A stretch of DNA of 64,000 bases from Chromohalobacter beijerinckii (GTDB lineage: Bacteria > Pseudomonadota > Gammaproteobacteria > Pseudomonadales > Halomonadaceae): positions 38,248 to 102,247 of the forward strand of contig NZ_JAKGAK010000010.1 of the NCBI RefSeq assembly GCF_023061185.1, given 5' to 3'. Shown here piece after piece: positions 25,953 through 36,348 of this stretch. Every line of letters starts with the position of its first letter. The stretch's first letter is position 1. Below the pieces are notes generated by a model. It was not told the DNA's origin and did not search any database. It was given only the letters and a program-made list of their open reading frames with translations. Position numbers and translations under genes: made by a program.

Positions 25953-26681
25953 CTACCCCACGAAATGCCACATCAATGGCAGCCATAGCGCAGTGAATAC
26001 GCCGGTCAGGCTCATGCCCAGCGAGGCGAAGGCGCCGGCGGTGGGGCCGATGTCGAAGGCACGCACGGTGCCGATGGCATGGCCGTTGACGCCCAACGCG
26101 AAGCCGATGACGCGCGGGTCATGGATGTTTCCCCAGCGCGCCAGCAGGGTGATGCTGAGCGTGGCCATCACCCCGGTGATCAGCAAGGCGCCCATCAACA
26201 GCGGGACCGAGCCTTGCAACTCCTCGACGATGCCCATGGCGATGGGGGCGGTCACCGACTTGGGCGCCAGCGAGGCCAGCACCGTCGGCGTTGCATCCAG
26301 TAGCCAGGCGATGCCCACCGCGTAACCGGCCGCGAGCATGGCGGCGGGTGGCAAGGTCAGCACGATCGGCTTCCACAGTGTTCGAATGTGATGCACCTGC
26401 TGGTAGAGCGGCACGCCCAGCGCCACGGTAGCGGGGCCCAGCAGCCAGGTCAGCCAGCCGACGCCACGGCGGTACTCGGTGTAGCCGAGTGGCAAAAGTG
26501 CCAGCAAGCCGGCCAGCAGGCAGGCGGCGAGCAGAATGGGGGGACACCAGGCGGGCGAGCGCAGCCAGCTAAAAAGTCTCAGGCCTGCGAAATAGGCCGC
26601 CAGGGTGAGCACGATGGCGGTTTCGGGGCGTTGCGGGAGCGTGTGGGCCAGGCTTTCCAGGCGGAGTAAAAGCTCACTCAT
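25953..26681 (-). CDS. LrgB/CidB family membrane protein
   Basis: LrgB-family inner-membrane protein of 242 residues with about seven helices. The conserved segment LAPKSVTAPIAMGIVEELQG and GVNGHAIGTVRAF are diagnostic. In this family, pairs with LrgA/CidA affect murein hydrolase export, overflow metabolism or pyruvate and glycolate transport. Its start overlaps the LrgA-like gene by eight bases, so the products are made together. The first in-frame ATG at 26705 lies inside that gene; 26681 fits the conserved N-terminus. Confidence 0.85.
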   Translation of the reverse strand: MSELLLRLESLAHTLPQRPETAIVLTLAAYFAGLRLFSWLRSPAWCPPILLAACLLAGLLALLPLGYTEYRRGVGWLTWLLGPATVALGVPLYQQVHHIRTLWKPIVLTLPPAAMLAAGYAVGIAWLLDATPTVLASLAPKSVTAPIAMGIVEELQGSVPLLMGALLITGVMATLSITLLARWGNIHDPRVIGFALGVNGHAIGTVRAFDIGPTAGAFASLGMSLTGVFTALWLPLMWHFVG

Positions 26682-27039
26682 GCGGTCGCTCCCGGGGCGT
26701 GGCAACCAGACGTTGCATCAGCCACAGCGTGGTTAACGAGCTGAGCAGCGTGCCCAGGATCAGAGCGATGAAGATGGTCAGCCATTGGCCGCTGAACTCG
26801 TCGGCCTGGAAGAAGATGCCGACGACGCCGGGCATGATGAGCAGCGCCAGCATCCCGATCAGCGGTTGGCTGGCGGCGCCGAGGTCGTGGCTCAAGCGGC
26901 GGCGTAGCAGCAGCCAGAAAGTGAGCAATAACATACCGGCTACCCCGCTGGAGATCGGGAGTGCGAATAGCTCGACGGTGATGTCGCCAAGCATCAAAAA
27001 CGCCGTCAGGATCAGAAAACCCCGTAGGATGGACAGCAT
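26674..27039 (-). CDS. CidA/LrgA family protein
   Basis: Small holin-like membrane protein of about 121 residues with four helices. LPISSGVAGMLLLTFWLL and PGVVGIFF are the family marks. I put the start at 27039 (AAGGG upstream); the frame stays open to 27117, which would add a non-conserved basic leader. Partner of the LrgB-like gene downstream, with an overlap of eight bases. The pair diverges from fbaB. Confidence 0.8.
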   Translation of the reverse strand: MLSILRGFLILTAFLMLGDITVELFALPISSGVAGMLLLTFWLLLRRRLSHDLGAASQPLIGMLALLIMPGVVGIFFQADEFSGQWLTIFIALILGTLLSSLTTLWLMQRLVATPRERPHE

Positions 27040-27235
27040 GCGGATGGCCCTTGCATGAGTGTGCCGGAGATTGATGCGCATCATACCAGAGCACGTGGCG
27101 AATGCCGGACGCGACATTGACGCTTACGTGGCGAGCGTGAATTGCTATGCTCCACAAGCATGTGCCAGCCTGACGATCGACGTCGGCTGCCACGCCGTGC
27201 GTATAGCCAGGCTTGGATGACAGGGAGGAAGCTAC

Positions 27236-28288
27236 ATGACCGATATCGCAAGGCTCTTGGGGGCTGAGGCGGAAACACTGCTGGAGCATCAATGCCAGAC
27301 GTTTCGCAAGGAAGATTTATACCTGCCGGGGCCGGATTTCATCGATCGGGTGATGTCGGAAAACGACCGCAGCCCGCACGTGCTGCGCAACATGCAGACG
27401 CTGTTCAACCATGGCCGCTTGGCGGGAACTGGCTATCTGAGCTTCCTGCCGGTCGATCAGGGCATCGAGCACTCTGCCGGGGCATCGTTCGCGCCCAATC
27501 CGCGTTACTTCGATCCCAAGAACATCGTCGAGTTGGCTATCGAGGGGGGCTGCAACGGCGTGGCCTCGACGCTGGGCGTGCTGTCCTCGGTGGCGCGCCG
27601 TTATGCGCACAAGATCCCCTTCATGCTCAAGCTCAATCACAACGAGACGCTGACCTATCCGGCGATCTACGACCAGACGCTGTTCGCCCAGGTCGAGCAG
27701 GCGCACGACATGGGCTGCGTGGCGGTGGGCGCAACCATCTACTTCGGCTCGCCCGAGAGCCGGCGCCAGATTCAGGAAATCAGCGAGGCCTTCGAACGTG
27801 CGCATGAACTGGGCATGGTCACCGTGTTGTGGTCCTATCTGCGCAATCCGGCATTCAAGCACGAGGGCACGGATTATCACGTTGCCTCGGATTTGACCGG
27901 CCAGGCAATCCACATGGCGGCGACGCTCAAGGCGGACATCGTCAAGCAGAAGCTCCCGGAGAACAATGGTGGCTATCGTGCCGTCGGTTTCGGACATACC
28001 CACGATAAGGTCTACGACGAGCTGACCAGCGACAACCCCGTGGACCTGGCTCGCTATCAGGTGGCGAACTGCTTCATGGGGCGCGCCGGGCTGATCAATT
28101 CCGGTGGTGGCTCCAAGGGCCATTCCGACCTCGGTGAGGCCGTGCGCACGGCGGTGATCAACAAGCGCGCTGGCGGCATGGGCCTGATTTCCGGACGCAA
28201 GGCGTTCCAGAAGCCCATGAACGAAGGCGTCGAATTGCTCAACGCCATTCAGGACGTCTATCTCTCCTCCGAGGTCACCCTCGCCTGA
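27236..28288 (+). CDS. fbaB: class I fructose-bisphosphate aldolase (FbaB/DhnA type)
   Basis: Schiff-base aldolase of 350 residues, the prokaryotic class I family. It has [12 protein letters not shown] near the N-terminus, [12 protein letters not shown], and [13 protein letters not shown] with the likely Schiff-base lysine, then [13 protein letters not shown] binding phosphate. No metal is needed. GGAGG precedes the ATG. It is monocistronic and followed by a strong hairpin. The window therefore encodes two unrelated aldolases for the same step, commonly used in opposite directions. Confidence 0.9.
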   Translation: MTDIARLLGAEAETLLEHQCQTFRKEDLYLPGPDFIDRVMSENDRSPHVLRNMQTLFNHGRLAGTGYLSFLPVDQGIEHSAGASFAPNPRYFDPKNIVELAIEGGCNGVASTLGVLSSVARRYAHKIPFMLKLNHNETLTYPAIYDQTLFAQVEQAHDMGCVAVGATIYFGSPESRRQIQEISEAFERAHELGMVTVLWSYLRNPAFKHEGTDYHVASDLTGQAIHMAATLKADIVKQKLPENNGGYRAVGFGHTHDKVYDELTSDNPVDLARYQVANCFMGRAGLINSGGGSKGHSDLGEAVRTAVINKRAGGMGLISGRKAFQKPMNEGVELLNAIQDVYLSSEVTLA

Positions 28289-28310
28289 CCCCAGACGATC
28301 TAGTGACACT

Positions 28311-28343
28311 GAATGACGACCCGGTCTTGCCGGGTCGTCATTC
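28311..28343 (+). terminator. terminator hairpin after fbaB
   Basis: A perfect 14-base stem (28311-28324 / 28330-28343) with loop TCTTG lies 22 bases after the fbaB stop; CGACTTTTCG follows, so the T run is displaced by four bases. Confidence 0.7.
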
Positions 28344-28453
28344 CGACTTTTCGTACATAGCGACCCATTGTCACGCTTGTGCCACGCGAGTGTCGTGCCG
28401 ATTATGATGGTGGCGTGCCTAGTCTGGGTACGCTCATTCGATGCGGAGGGTGC

Positions 28454-29686
28454 ATGTCGCAACCTGCCAGAGATGTCGCGCTTAAGGATATCGCTATCAA
28501 AGATGTCGTGATCGTCGGTGCGGGGCCGGTCGGGCTGTGCCTGGCATTGGAGCTGGCGGCGCTGGATTTGTCGGTGACGTTGATCGATGCCGCGCCGTAC
28601 ACGGCGTTGGCTTCGCCTGACGACGACGGACGTGAGATCGCCCTGACCCATGTCTCGCGCGAGCAACTGGCGGCGGCGGGCATCGACATCCCCGAAGAGC
28701 AGATGGCACCGATTCGCGAGGCGCATCTTTATAATGGCGCCAGCCCGAGGGGCATGATCCTGGCCAGTGCACGAGGAAAGGGCCAAGGGAGAGAGGGCCA
28801 AGACAGTATTGGCCAACTCGTCGCCAATCAGGTCATCCGGCAAGCCGCGTTCGAGGCGGTGCAGGGCGTCGAGCGTATCGAGCTCGTCACCGGGCGCCGG
28901 GTGAGTGCATTGGGCGCCGGCCCTGGCTGGCGTAGTGTATTGCTCGACGATCAGGCGCAAATTCCCGCGCGTTTAGTGGTGGCCGCCGATGGTCGTTTGT
29001 CGGCGACGCGCCGACTGGCGGGACTCTCTGCGCAGATTCATGATACCGGCCAGCGTCTGCTGGTGCGCCGCATGGCGCATTCGCGTCCCCACCGGCAGAC
29101 GACGTGGTCGTGGTTTCACGGCGAGCGTGGCCTGGCATTGCTGCCGTTGGCAGGAAACACCGCGTCGTTGGTGATGACGCTACCGTCGCGCGACGCCGAG
29201 CGGTTCAAGGCGTTGTCGTCGGACGCATTCGCGGCGGAGGCGACGCGGCTGTATCAAGGCAGTGTGGGCGAGATGACGTGCCTCGATGCGCTGCACGATT
29301 ATCCGCTCACGGTCAGCCACGCCGACCGCCTGGTGGCCGATCGCGTGGCCCTGGTGGGTGACGCGGCGCTGGGCCTGCATCCCGTCACGGCACATGGCTT
29401 CAATGTGGGATTGGCCAGCGTACGTCGCCTGGTCGAGGCGCTGACGAGTCACGCCGGGACGACGGCAGACGTCGGCGCAGCGGCGGGCCTGGCGAGCTAT
29501 GCGCGTCACCACCAGCGCGCGATCGTGCCGCTGTGGCATGCCTCGCGTGCTCTGGTGGCGTTGTACAGCGATACGCGGCCGCCAGCACGTCTCGTGCGCC
29601 ATTTGGCCTTGGGGGCCGCGCGCCAGGCCGCGCCGCTTCAGTGGCTGATGGAAGGCTATCTGGCCAAGTCGCCCGTGCGTCGCTGA
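28454..29686 (+). CDS. UbiH/UbiF/UbiM-family FAD monooxygenase
   Basis: FAD-dependent aromatic hydroxylase of 410 residues in the ubiquinone-biosynthesis group. The dinucleotide motif GAGPVG is at 22-27, REIALTHVSREQL near 60-72, the AADGR segment at 177-181 and GDAALGLHPVTAHGFNVGL from 302. The extended C-terminal motif and the SATRR segment look closest to UbiM, a 5-demethoxyubiquinol hydroxylase, rather than UbiH or UbiF. GGAGGG precedes the ATG at 28454. It stands alone; the 300 bases after it contain the nrd control region. Confidence 0.75.
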   Translation: MSQPARDVALKDIAIKDVVIVGAGPVGLCLALELAALDLSVTLIDAAPYTALASPDDDGREIALTHVSREQLAAAGIDIPEEQMAPIREAHLYNGASPRGMILASARGKGQGREGQDSIGQLVANQVIRQAAFEAVQGVERIELVTGRRVSALGAGPGWRSVLLDDQAQIPARLVVAADGRLSATRRLAGLSAQIHDTGQRLLVRRMAHSRPHRQTTWSWFHGERGLALLPLAGNTASLVMTLPSRDAERFKALSSDAFAAEATRLYQGSVGEMTCLDALHDYPLTVSHADRLVADRVALVGDAALGLHPVTAHGFNVGLASVRRLVEALTSHAGTTADVGAAAGLASYARHHQRAIVPLWHASRALVALYSDTRPPARLVRHLALGAARQAAPLQWLMEGYLAKSPVRR

Positions 29687-29852
29687 AAGGGTGTTTATCC
29701 AAGGACGGTACTCGGCAATACAGCGTTGAAAATGGCCTCAAAATGCTAGTTCATCTCGTGTAGACTCCGCTTCTTCGTCCAACTCCGTCGTGTCTTCCTT
29801 CGTCTTCTTTGTCGATATCCCGCTAGTTACGTTTCTTCATTTCTTACCAGAT

Positions 29853-29892
29853 ATACACCACGTCCAGTTTTGTACTACCATATGTGGTGTAT
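29853..29892 (+). promoter_or_regulatory. inverted repeat upstream of nrdH (possible NrdR-type sites)
   Basis: ATACACCAC (29853-29861) and GTGGTGTAT (29884-29892) are perfect inverted repeats 22 bases apart, about 100 bases before nrdH. The right part, CTACCATATGTGGTGT, partly matches the NrdR box, but the spacing between the two parts is about 20 rather than the usual 31 or 32 bases. A site for a ribonucleotide-reductase regulator is plausible. The rest of 29687-29987 shows no gene. Confidence 0.4.
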
Positions 29893-29975
29893 TGAGATGC
29901 GGTGCCTGATGCGGCATCGCGTCATCCTCGATAGATTATTTTTCGTCTTACCTCGCTTCGTTGCGAAAACAAAGG

Positions 29976-29990
29976 CTTATCATTCTCATG
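29976..29990 (+). promoter_or_regulatory. Fur-like box over the nrdH start
   Basis: TTATCATTCTCA within 29976-29990 matches the core of the Fur consensus (TAATCATTATCA) at 10 of 12 positions and overlaps the nrdH start codon. Fur control of class Ib reductase operons is established in E. coli. Confidence 0.35.
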
Positions 29991-30212
29991 AGCATTAAGA
30001 TTTACAGCAAGCCGGATTGCATGCAGTGCCACGCCACCTATCGCGCCCTCGACAAGCAGGGCATCGACTACACGGTGGTGGATATCAGTACGGATCCCGA
30101 GGCGGTACGGACCGTCGAATCGCTGGGCTATCGCCAGTTGCCGGTGGTCGTGGCAGCGGAATCGCAGCATTGGTCAGGTTTTCGTCCCGAGTTGATTCGC
30201 CAACTCGCGTGA
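29988..30212 (+). CDS. nrdH: glutaredoxin-like NrdH
   Basis: Redox protein of 74 residues that supplies electrons to the class Ib reductase. The active site CMQC is at 11-14, and YRQLPVVVA and WSGFRPELIRQL are the NrdH cis-Pro and C-terminal features. The start at 29988 gives the standard length; the TTG-initiated upstream extension is not conserved. First gene of nrdHIEF, 15 bases before nrdI. Confidence 0.92.
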   Translation: MSIKIYSKPDCMQCHATYRALDKQGIDYTVVDISTDPEAVRTVESLGYRQLPVVVAAESQHWSGFRPELIRQLA

Positions 30213-30227
30213 GGGGAAGGGGGCAGC

Positions 30228-30632
30228 ATGCGCGATGTAGTGTACTTTTCCACGCAATCGGGCAATACGCGGCGCTTCGTCGAAAAGCTCGACGTGCCGG
30301 CCCAGCGCATCCCGCGTAGCCGCAACGAAGCCCCGCTGCGCGTGGAACGCCCCTATATCTTGATCTTGCCGACGTATGGCGATGGCGATCCACGTACGGC
30401 GGTACCGGGGCCGGTGATCCGGTTCTTGAACGATCCCCACAACCGGGCCTTGATCGAGGGCGTGGTGGCCGGCGGCAATACCAACTTCGGTGCCGCCTTC
30501 GGCTTGGCCGGTCGCGTGGTAGCGCACAAGTGCCAGGTGCCGTTGCTGCACCGCTTCGAATTGATGGGAACGCCTGAAGATGTCGCCAAGGTGCATGGCT
30601 GCCTGGCGACGGAGATGACAGATGCTGGATGA
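30228..30632 (+). CDS. nrdI: ribonucleotide reductase flavodoxin NrdI
   Basis: Flavodoxin-like protein of 134 residues that makes the superoxide needed to assemble the dimanganese-tyrosyl cofactor of NrdF. The FMN phosphate loop [11 protein letters not shown], the loop PTYGDGD and [10 protein letters not shown] are visible. AGGGGAAGGGGGC precedes the ATG. It overlaps nrdE by 11 bases, which suggests translational coupling. Confidence 0.93.
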   Translation: MRDVVYFSTQSGNTRRFVEKLDVPAQRIPRSRNEAPLRVERPYILILPTYGDGDPRTAVPGPVIRFLNDPHNRALIEGVVAGGNTNFGAAFGLAGRVVAHKCQVPLLHRFELMGTPEDVAKVHGCLATEMTDAG

Positions 30633-32811
30633 CACCGTGGAAACCACCGAGAATACATCGTCCTTGAACACGTCGTCCGTCGAGCTGAGTCGCACGACGC
30701 AGACGCTGGACTATCACGCCCTCAACGCGATGCTCAACCTCTACGATAACGAGGGGCGCCTGCAACTGCAGGCGGACCGTGAGGCGTCGCGTCAGTACTT
30801 CCTGCAGCACGTCAACCAGAATACGGTTTTCTTCCATTCACTGGCGGAAAAGCTCGAGTATCTGGTCGCGGAGAACTATTACGAGAAGGAGGTGCTCGAC
30901 CAGTACGACTTCGCCTTCATCAAGTCGCTGTTCGAGCGCGCCTATGCCGTGAAGTTCCGCTTTCAAAGCTTTCTCGGCGCGTTCAAGTACTACACCAGTT
31001 ATACGCTCAAGACCTTCGACGGGCGCCGTTACCTAGAGCGTTTCGAGGACCGTGTGTGCATGGTCGCGCTGACCTTGGCGCAGGGTGACGAGACGGTGGC
31101 TCGGCAGTTGATGGATGAAATCATCCATGGACGCTTCCAGCCGGCCACGCCGACGTTTCTCAATTGCGGCAAGAAGCAGCGCGGCGAGCTGGTCTCGTGC
31201 TTTTTGTTGCGCATCGAGGACAACATGGAGTCCATCGGGCGCTCCATCAATTCGGCGTTGCAGCTTTCCAAGCGGGGCGGCGGCGTAGCGTTCCTGCTCA
31301 GTAACATCCGCGAAGCGGGCGCACCGATCAAGCATATCGAGAACCAGTCCTCGGGCATCATTCCGATCATGAAGATGCTCGAAGACGCCTTCTCCTACGC
31401 CAACCAGTTGGGCGCACGCCAGGGCGCCGGCGCGGTGTATCTCAACGCGCATCATCCGGACATCTTGCGTTTCCTCGACACCAAGCGCGAAAACGCCGAC
31501 GAGAAGATCCGCATCAAGACGCTGTCGCTGGGCGTGGTGATTCCCGACATCACCTTCGAACTGGCTCGGCGCAATGAGCAGATGTATCTGTTCTCGCCCT
31601 ATGATGTGGAGAACGTCTACGGCAAGCCGTTCGGCGACATCAGCGTTACCGAGAAGTACGACGAGATGGTCGATGACGCGCGTATTCGCAAGACCAAGAT
31701 CAACGCGCGCGAGCTGTTCCAGACGCTGGCCGAGGTCCAGTTCGAGTCGGGCTATCCGTATGTGATGTTCGAGGACACGGTGAATCGCGCCAATCCGATT
31801 GCCGGCCGCATCAACATGAGCAACCTGTGCTCGGAGATCCTGCAGGTCAATACGCCGTCCGATTACGATGCGGATCTGGGCTATGAGCGTATCGGCGAGG
31901 ACATTTCCTGCAATCTCGGCTCGCTGAACATCGCCAGGACCATGGACTCTTCGGACTTCGGCGCTACGGTCGAAACCGCGATTCGCGGGCTGACGGCAGT
32001 CTCCGAGATGAGCGATATCCGCTCGGTGCCGTCGATTTCCGAGGCCAACAAGCATTCGCATGCCATCGGCTTGGGACAGATGAACCTGCATGGCTATCTG
32101 GCCCGTGAGCATATTCATTACGGCAGCGAAGAAGGGTTGGACTTCACCAACCTGTATTTCTACACCGTGACCTATCACGCGCTGCGCGCTTCCAATCAGT
32201 TGGCGATCGAGCGTGGCGTGGCGTTCGCCGGCTTTGCGGACTCGGACTATGCCAGCGGCGTGTATTTCGATAAGTACACCGAACAAGCGTGGGGCCCGCG
32301 TACCGCGCGTGTTCGCGAGCTGTTCGACAAGGCCGGCATCCATGTGCCGACCCAGGACGATTGGCGTGCGCTCAAGGCGTCGGTCATGGCGCATGGGCTC
32401 TTCAACCGTAACCTCCAGGCGGTGCCGCCGACCGGTTCGATTTCCTATATCAACCATTCGACGTCGAGCATTCACCCGGTGGTGTCGAAGATCGAGATCC
32501 GCAAGGAAGGCAAGTTGGGGCGCGTCTATTACCCGGCGCCGTATCTCAACGACGACAACCAGGAATACTACCAGGACGCCTACGAGATCGGTCCCGAGAA
32601 GATCATCGACACCTATGCCGAGGCCACGCAGCACGTCGATCAGGGCCTGTCGTTGACGCTGTTCTTCCGCGATACCGCGACCACGCGCGATATCAACCGG
32701 GCGCAGATTTACGCCTGGCGCCAGGGTATCAAGACGCTGTACTACGTGCGTCTGCGTCAGGCCGCGCTGGAAGGCACGGAAGTCGAAGGCTGCGTGTCTT
32801 GCACCCTGTAA
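30622..32811 (+). CDS. nrdE: class Ib ribonucleotide reductase alpha subunit NrdE
   Basis: Large catalytic subunit of 729 residues reducing ribonucleoside diphosphates. NLCSE places the catalytic Asn401, thiyl Cys403 and Glu405; the redox-shuttle cysteines are at the C-terminus in CVSC (725-728). There is no N-terminal ATP-cone as in NrdA, as expected for class Ib. It is in nrdHIEF and is followed by an 84-base spacer holding a hairpin before nrdF. Confidence 0.95.
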   Translation: MLDDTVETTENTSSLNTSSVELSRTTQTLDYHALNAMLNLYDNEGRLQLQADREASRQYFLQHVNQNTVFFHSLAEKLEYLVAENYYEKEVLDQYDFAFIKSLFERAYAVKFRFQSFLGAFKYYTSYTLKTFDGRRYLERFEDRVCMVALTLAQGDETVARQLMDEIIHGRFQPATPTFLNCGKKQRGELVSCFLLRIEDNMESIGRSINSALQLSKRGGGVAFLLSNIREAGAPIKHIENQSSGIIPIMKMLEDAFSYANQLGARQGAGAVYLNAHHPDILRFLDTKRENADEKIRIKTLSLGVVIPDITFELARRNEQMYLFSPYDVENVYGKPFGDISVTEKYDEMVDDARIRKTKINARELFQTLAEVQFESGYPYVMFEDTVNRANPIAGRINMSNLCSEILQVNTPSDYDADLGYERIGEDISCNLGSLNIARTMDSSDFGATVETAIRGLTAVSEMSDIRSVPSISEANKHSHAIGLGQMNLHGYLAREHIHYGSEEGLDFTNLYFYTVTYHALRASNQLAIERGVAFAGFADSDYASGVYFDKYTEQAWGPRTARVRELFDKAGIHVPTQDDWRALKASVMAHGLFNRNLQAVPPTGSISYINHSTSSIHPVVSKIEIRKEGKLGRVYYPAPYLNDDNQEYYQDAYEIGPEKIIDTYAEATQHVDQGLSLTLFFRDTATTRDINRAQIYAWRQGIKTLYYVRLRQAALEGTEVEGCVSCTL

Positions 32812-32846
32812 GCTGTCGCCCACGCGACCACTCCATCGAGATTACC

Positions 32847-33876
<1,030 letters not shown>

Positions 33877-33898
33877 GTCGCTCTCAGTACGCTCCTAT

Positions 33899-33940
33899 CA
33901 ACGTTTGCTGTCGCACTGACAACGTTTGCTGTCGCACTGA
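33899..33940. repeat. 21-base perfect tandem duplication after nrdF
   Basis: The unit starting CAACGTTTGCTGTCG occurs twice in direct contact (33899-33919 and 33920-33940), 22 bases after the nrdF stop. No gene overlaps it. Confidence 0.85.
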
Positions 33941-33956
33941 TCGGTCGGCATCTCCT

Positions 33957-33991
33957 GGGCGCCCGGCACTGGCTCGTGTCGGGGCGCCCGG
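33957..33991 (+). terminator. GC-rich hairpin after nrdF
   Basis: GGGCGCCC occurs at 33958-33965 and 33982-33989 with partly complementary flanks (CGGCAC and GTGTCG), giving a long imperfect stem. No T run follows. Possible end of the nrd transcript; the rest of 33992-34110 is uninformative. Confidence 0.35.
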
Positions 33992-34110
33992 GCGTGCATA
34001 TGTCTTCTGCTTCCCCTCTCGTAAATCTTGTCAAAGCCGTCGGCGGCGGCCACGCTGGATAGCGTTCCGGAACGCGGCACGCATGCCGTCGACAGGCAAA
34101 GGAGAGCAAC

Positions 34111-35109
34111 ATGGAAAGCATCACCATACCGGGGACCGACCTCACGCCGTCACGAGTGGGGCTCGGCACCTGGGCCATCGGTGGTTGGAAATGGGGCGGT
34201 GCCGATGACGCCAATGCGGTGCGTACCATTCATGCCGCGCTGGATCGCGGCATTACGCTGATCGATACCGCGCCGGCTTATGGGTTCGGGCATTCCGAGG
34301 AGGTCGTCGGTCGGGCGCTGGCCGAGTATGGGCAGCGCGATAAGGTGGTGCTCGCCACCAAGACGGCGCTCGAGTGGCAGGAAGGCAGCGACGGCGTGGT
34401 GCGTAATGCCTCGGCGGCGCGCATCGAGAAGGAGGTGGAAGACTCGCTGCGGCGCTTGCGCACCGAAGCGATCGATCTGTACCAGATCCATTGGCCGGAC
34501 CCCCAGGTACCGATGGAGGAAACCGCCAACGCCATGCAGCGCCTCTATCGTGCCGGCAAGATTCGCGCGATCGGTGTCAGCAACTTCAGCCCCGAGCAGT
34601 GCGATGCCTTTCGTGAGGTAGCGCCGCTGCACAGCGTGCAGCCGCCGCTCAACCTGTTCGAGCGCGATGCCGAGCGCGACATGATTCCCTATGCGCAGCG
34701 CGAGGAACTGGTCTTTCTGGCCTATGGCGCGCTGTGTCGTGGCTTGTTGACGGGCAAGATGCACGCGGATTCGGCCTTCACCGGCGACGACCTGCGGAAA
34801 TCCGACCCCAAATTCCAGGCGCCCCGTTTCACGCAATACCTGGCGGCGGTCGAGGCGCTGACGCAACTCGCGCGCGAGCGTCACGACAAGCCGGTATTGG
34901 CCCTGGCGGTACGCTGGGTGCTCGATTCCCACCCCAATGCCATCGCCCTGTGGGGTGCGCGACGTCCGGATCAGGTGACGCCCCTTGACGCGCTTGGCGG
35001 TTGGTCGCTGACCGCCAGCGATCTACGCGATATCGATGCCATCATCGATGAGCACGTCACGGATCCCGTAGGTCCCGAGTTCATGGCACCTCCCGCGCGG
35101 GAGGGCTGA
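34111..35109 (+). CDS. aldo/keto reductase (first of pair)
   Basis: NADPH-type aldo/keto reductase of 332 residues with a TIM-barrel fold. The catalytic tetrad is Asp52, Tyr57 (DTAPAYG), Lys84 and His127 (QIHW). The C-terminal cofactor region (LWGARRPDQV) is present. AAAGGAGAG precedes the ATG. Substrate is not predictable; general aldehyde or sugar reduction is likely. A second, more distant family member follows after 62 bases. Confidence 0.85.
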   Translation: MESITIPGTDLTPSRVGLGTWAIGGWKWGGADDANAVRTIHAALDRGITLIDTAPAYGFGHSEEVVGRALAEYGQRDKVVLATKTALEWQEGSDGVVRNASAARIEKEVEDSLRRLRTEAIDLYQIHWPDPQVPMEETANAMQRLYRAGKIRAIGVSNFSPEQCDAFREVAPLHSVQPPLNLFERDAERDMIPYAQREELVFLAYGALCRGLLTGKMHADSAFTGDDLRKSDPKFQAPRFTQYLAAVEALTQLARERHDKPVLALAVRWVLDSHPNAIALWGARRPDQVTPLDALGGWSLTASDLRDIDAIIDEHVTDPVGPEFMAPPAREG

Positions 35110-35171
35110 TAGTCGCTCAAGCGGCCGTTCAGCGGACGGCTGTCATTTCGTCATCAATCAGGAGAGCCAAC

Positions 35172-36227
35172 ATGGAATATCGTCATCTCGGCCATTCCGG
35201 CCTGCGCGTTTCTGCACTGACGCTTGGCACGATGACCTTCGGCGGCGTCGGCAAGATGGCCAGCGTCGGCGACACCGGCCTGGGCGACGCCCAGCGCCAG
35301 ATCGACATGGCCATCGAGCGTGGCGTCAACTTCTTCGACACCGCCAACATGTACTCTGAGGGCCGCTCCGAGGAGATTCTCGGCGAGGCGCTCAAGGCCA
35401 AGCGCGACGATGTACTGATCGCCAGCAAGGTGCGCTTCCCGATGGGTGAGGGGCCCAACGACGACGGCCTGTCGCGTTATCACATTCTGCGCCAGTGCGA
35501 GGCCAGCCTGAAACGGCTGCAGACCGACCACCTGGATCTCTACCTGATGCACCAGTGGGACGGCCTTACGCCCCTGGAAGAAACGCTGGAGACCATGGAT
35601 CAACTGGTGCGCGCCGGCAAGATCCGCTACTACGGGATTTCCAACTGGTCCGCCTGGCATGTCATGAAGGCGCTCCAGGTCTGCGAACGGCACAACTTCA
35701 TCAAGCCGATCTGCCAGCAGATCCACTACACCGCTCAGGCCCGCGACGCCGAATTCGAGCTAATGCCGGCGGCCGTCGATCAGGGGCTGGGCACCATGGT
35801 CTGGAGTCCGCTGGCGGGTGGCTTGCTCTCCGGCAAGTATCGCCGCGGTCAGCGCAATCCCGATGGCACGCGCTTCAGCCAAGGCTGGACCGAGCCACCG
35901 ATCCATGACGAGGAAAAGCTCTTCGACTTGATCGATACGCTGGTCGAAGTCGCCGATGGGCACGGCGTGTCCGCCGCCCAGGTAGCGCTGGCCTGGACGC
36001 TGACCCGACCCGGCGTCTCCACTGCGGTGATCGGCGCCCGCAAGGATGAGCAGCTCAAGGACAACCTGGCGAGCGCCGAGCTCACGCTCAAGCCCGACGA
36101 GATCGCCGCCATCGAGAAAGTCAGCCGCCCAGAGCTGCTGTATCCGTATTGGCATCAGCATAATACGGCGGCCAACCGCTTGGGCCATGCCGACCGTGTC
36201 TTGCATGCCCCGTATCTCGACGACTGA
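35172..36227 (+). CDS. aldo/keto reductase (second of pair, YajO-like)
   Basis: Aldo/keto reductase of 351 residues. Tetrad: Asp56, Tyr61 (DTANMYSEGRSEE), Lys86 and His127 (LMHQWD). SPLAGGLLSGKYRRG and VIGARKDEQL fix the family and the NADP site. It differs clearly from its neighbour, so this is not a recent duplication. AGGAGAG precedes the ATG. The pair ends at a strong bidirectional terminator. Confidence 0.85.
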   Translation: MEYRHLGHSGLRVSALTLGTMTFGGVGKMASVGDTGLGDAQRQIDMAIERGVNFFDTANMYSEGRSEEILGEALKAKRDDVLIASKVRFPMGEGPNDDGLSRYHILRQCEASLKRLQTDHLDLYLMHQWDGLTPLEETLETMDQLVRAGKIRYYGISNWSAWHVMKALQVCERHNFIKPICQQIHYTAQARDAEFELMPAAVDQGLGTMVWSPLAGGLLSGKYRRGQRNPDGTRFSQGWTEPPIHDEEKLFDLIDTLVEVADGHGVSAAQVALAWTLTRPGVSTAVIGARKDEQLKDNLASAELTLKPDEIAAIEKVSRPELLYPYWHQHNTAANRLGHADRVLHAPYLDD

Positions 36228-36261
36228 CCTTGGGCGAGACGCCGCGGTAACGCGGCCACAC

Positions 36262-36297
36262 AAAAACGCCCGGCAAGCCATGCTTGCCGGGCGTTTT
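36262..36297. terminator. bidirectional terminator between the reductases and tkt copy 2
   Basis: A 13-base stem (36265-36277 / 36283-36295) is flanked by AAAAA on one side and TTTT on the other, serving both convergent genes. Confidence 0.9.
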
Positions 36298-36348
36298 CGT
36301 TGTGCGACGGTCATTAAAGACCTGACGAATGGCGCCAGGCCGGGCGCG

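Noticed and set aside
27317..28960. Long minus-strand open frame over fbaB and the hydroxylase
   Set aside because: It crosses two well-supported genes and a terminator, with no motif.
31033..32823. Long minus-strand open frame opposite nrdE
   Set aside because: Same reason: antisense to a conserved enzyme with no recognisable domain.
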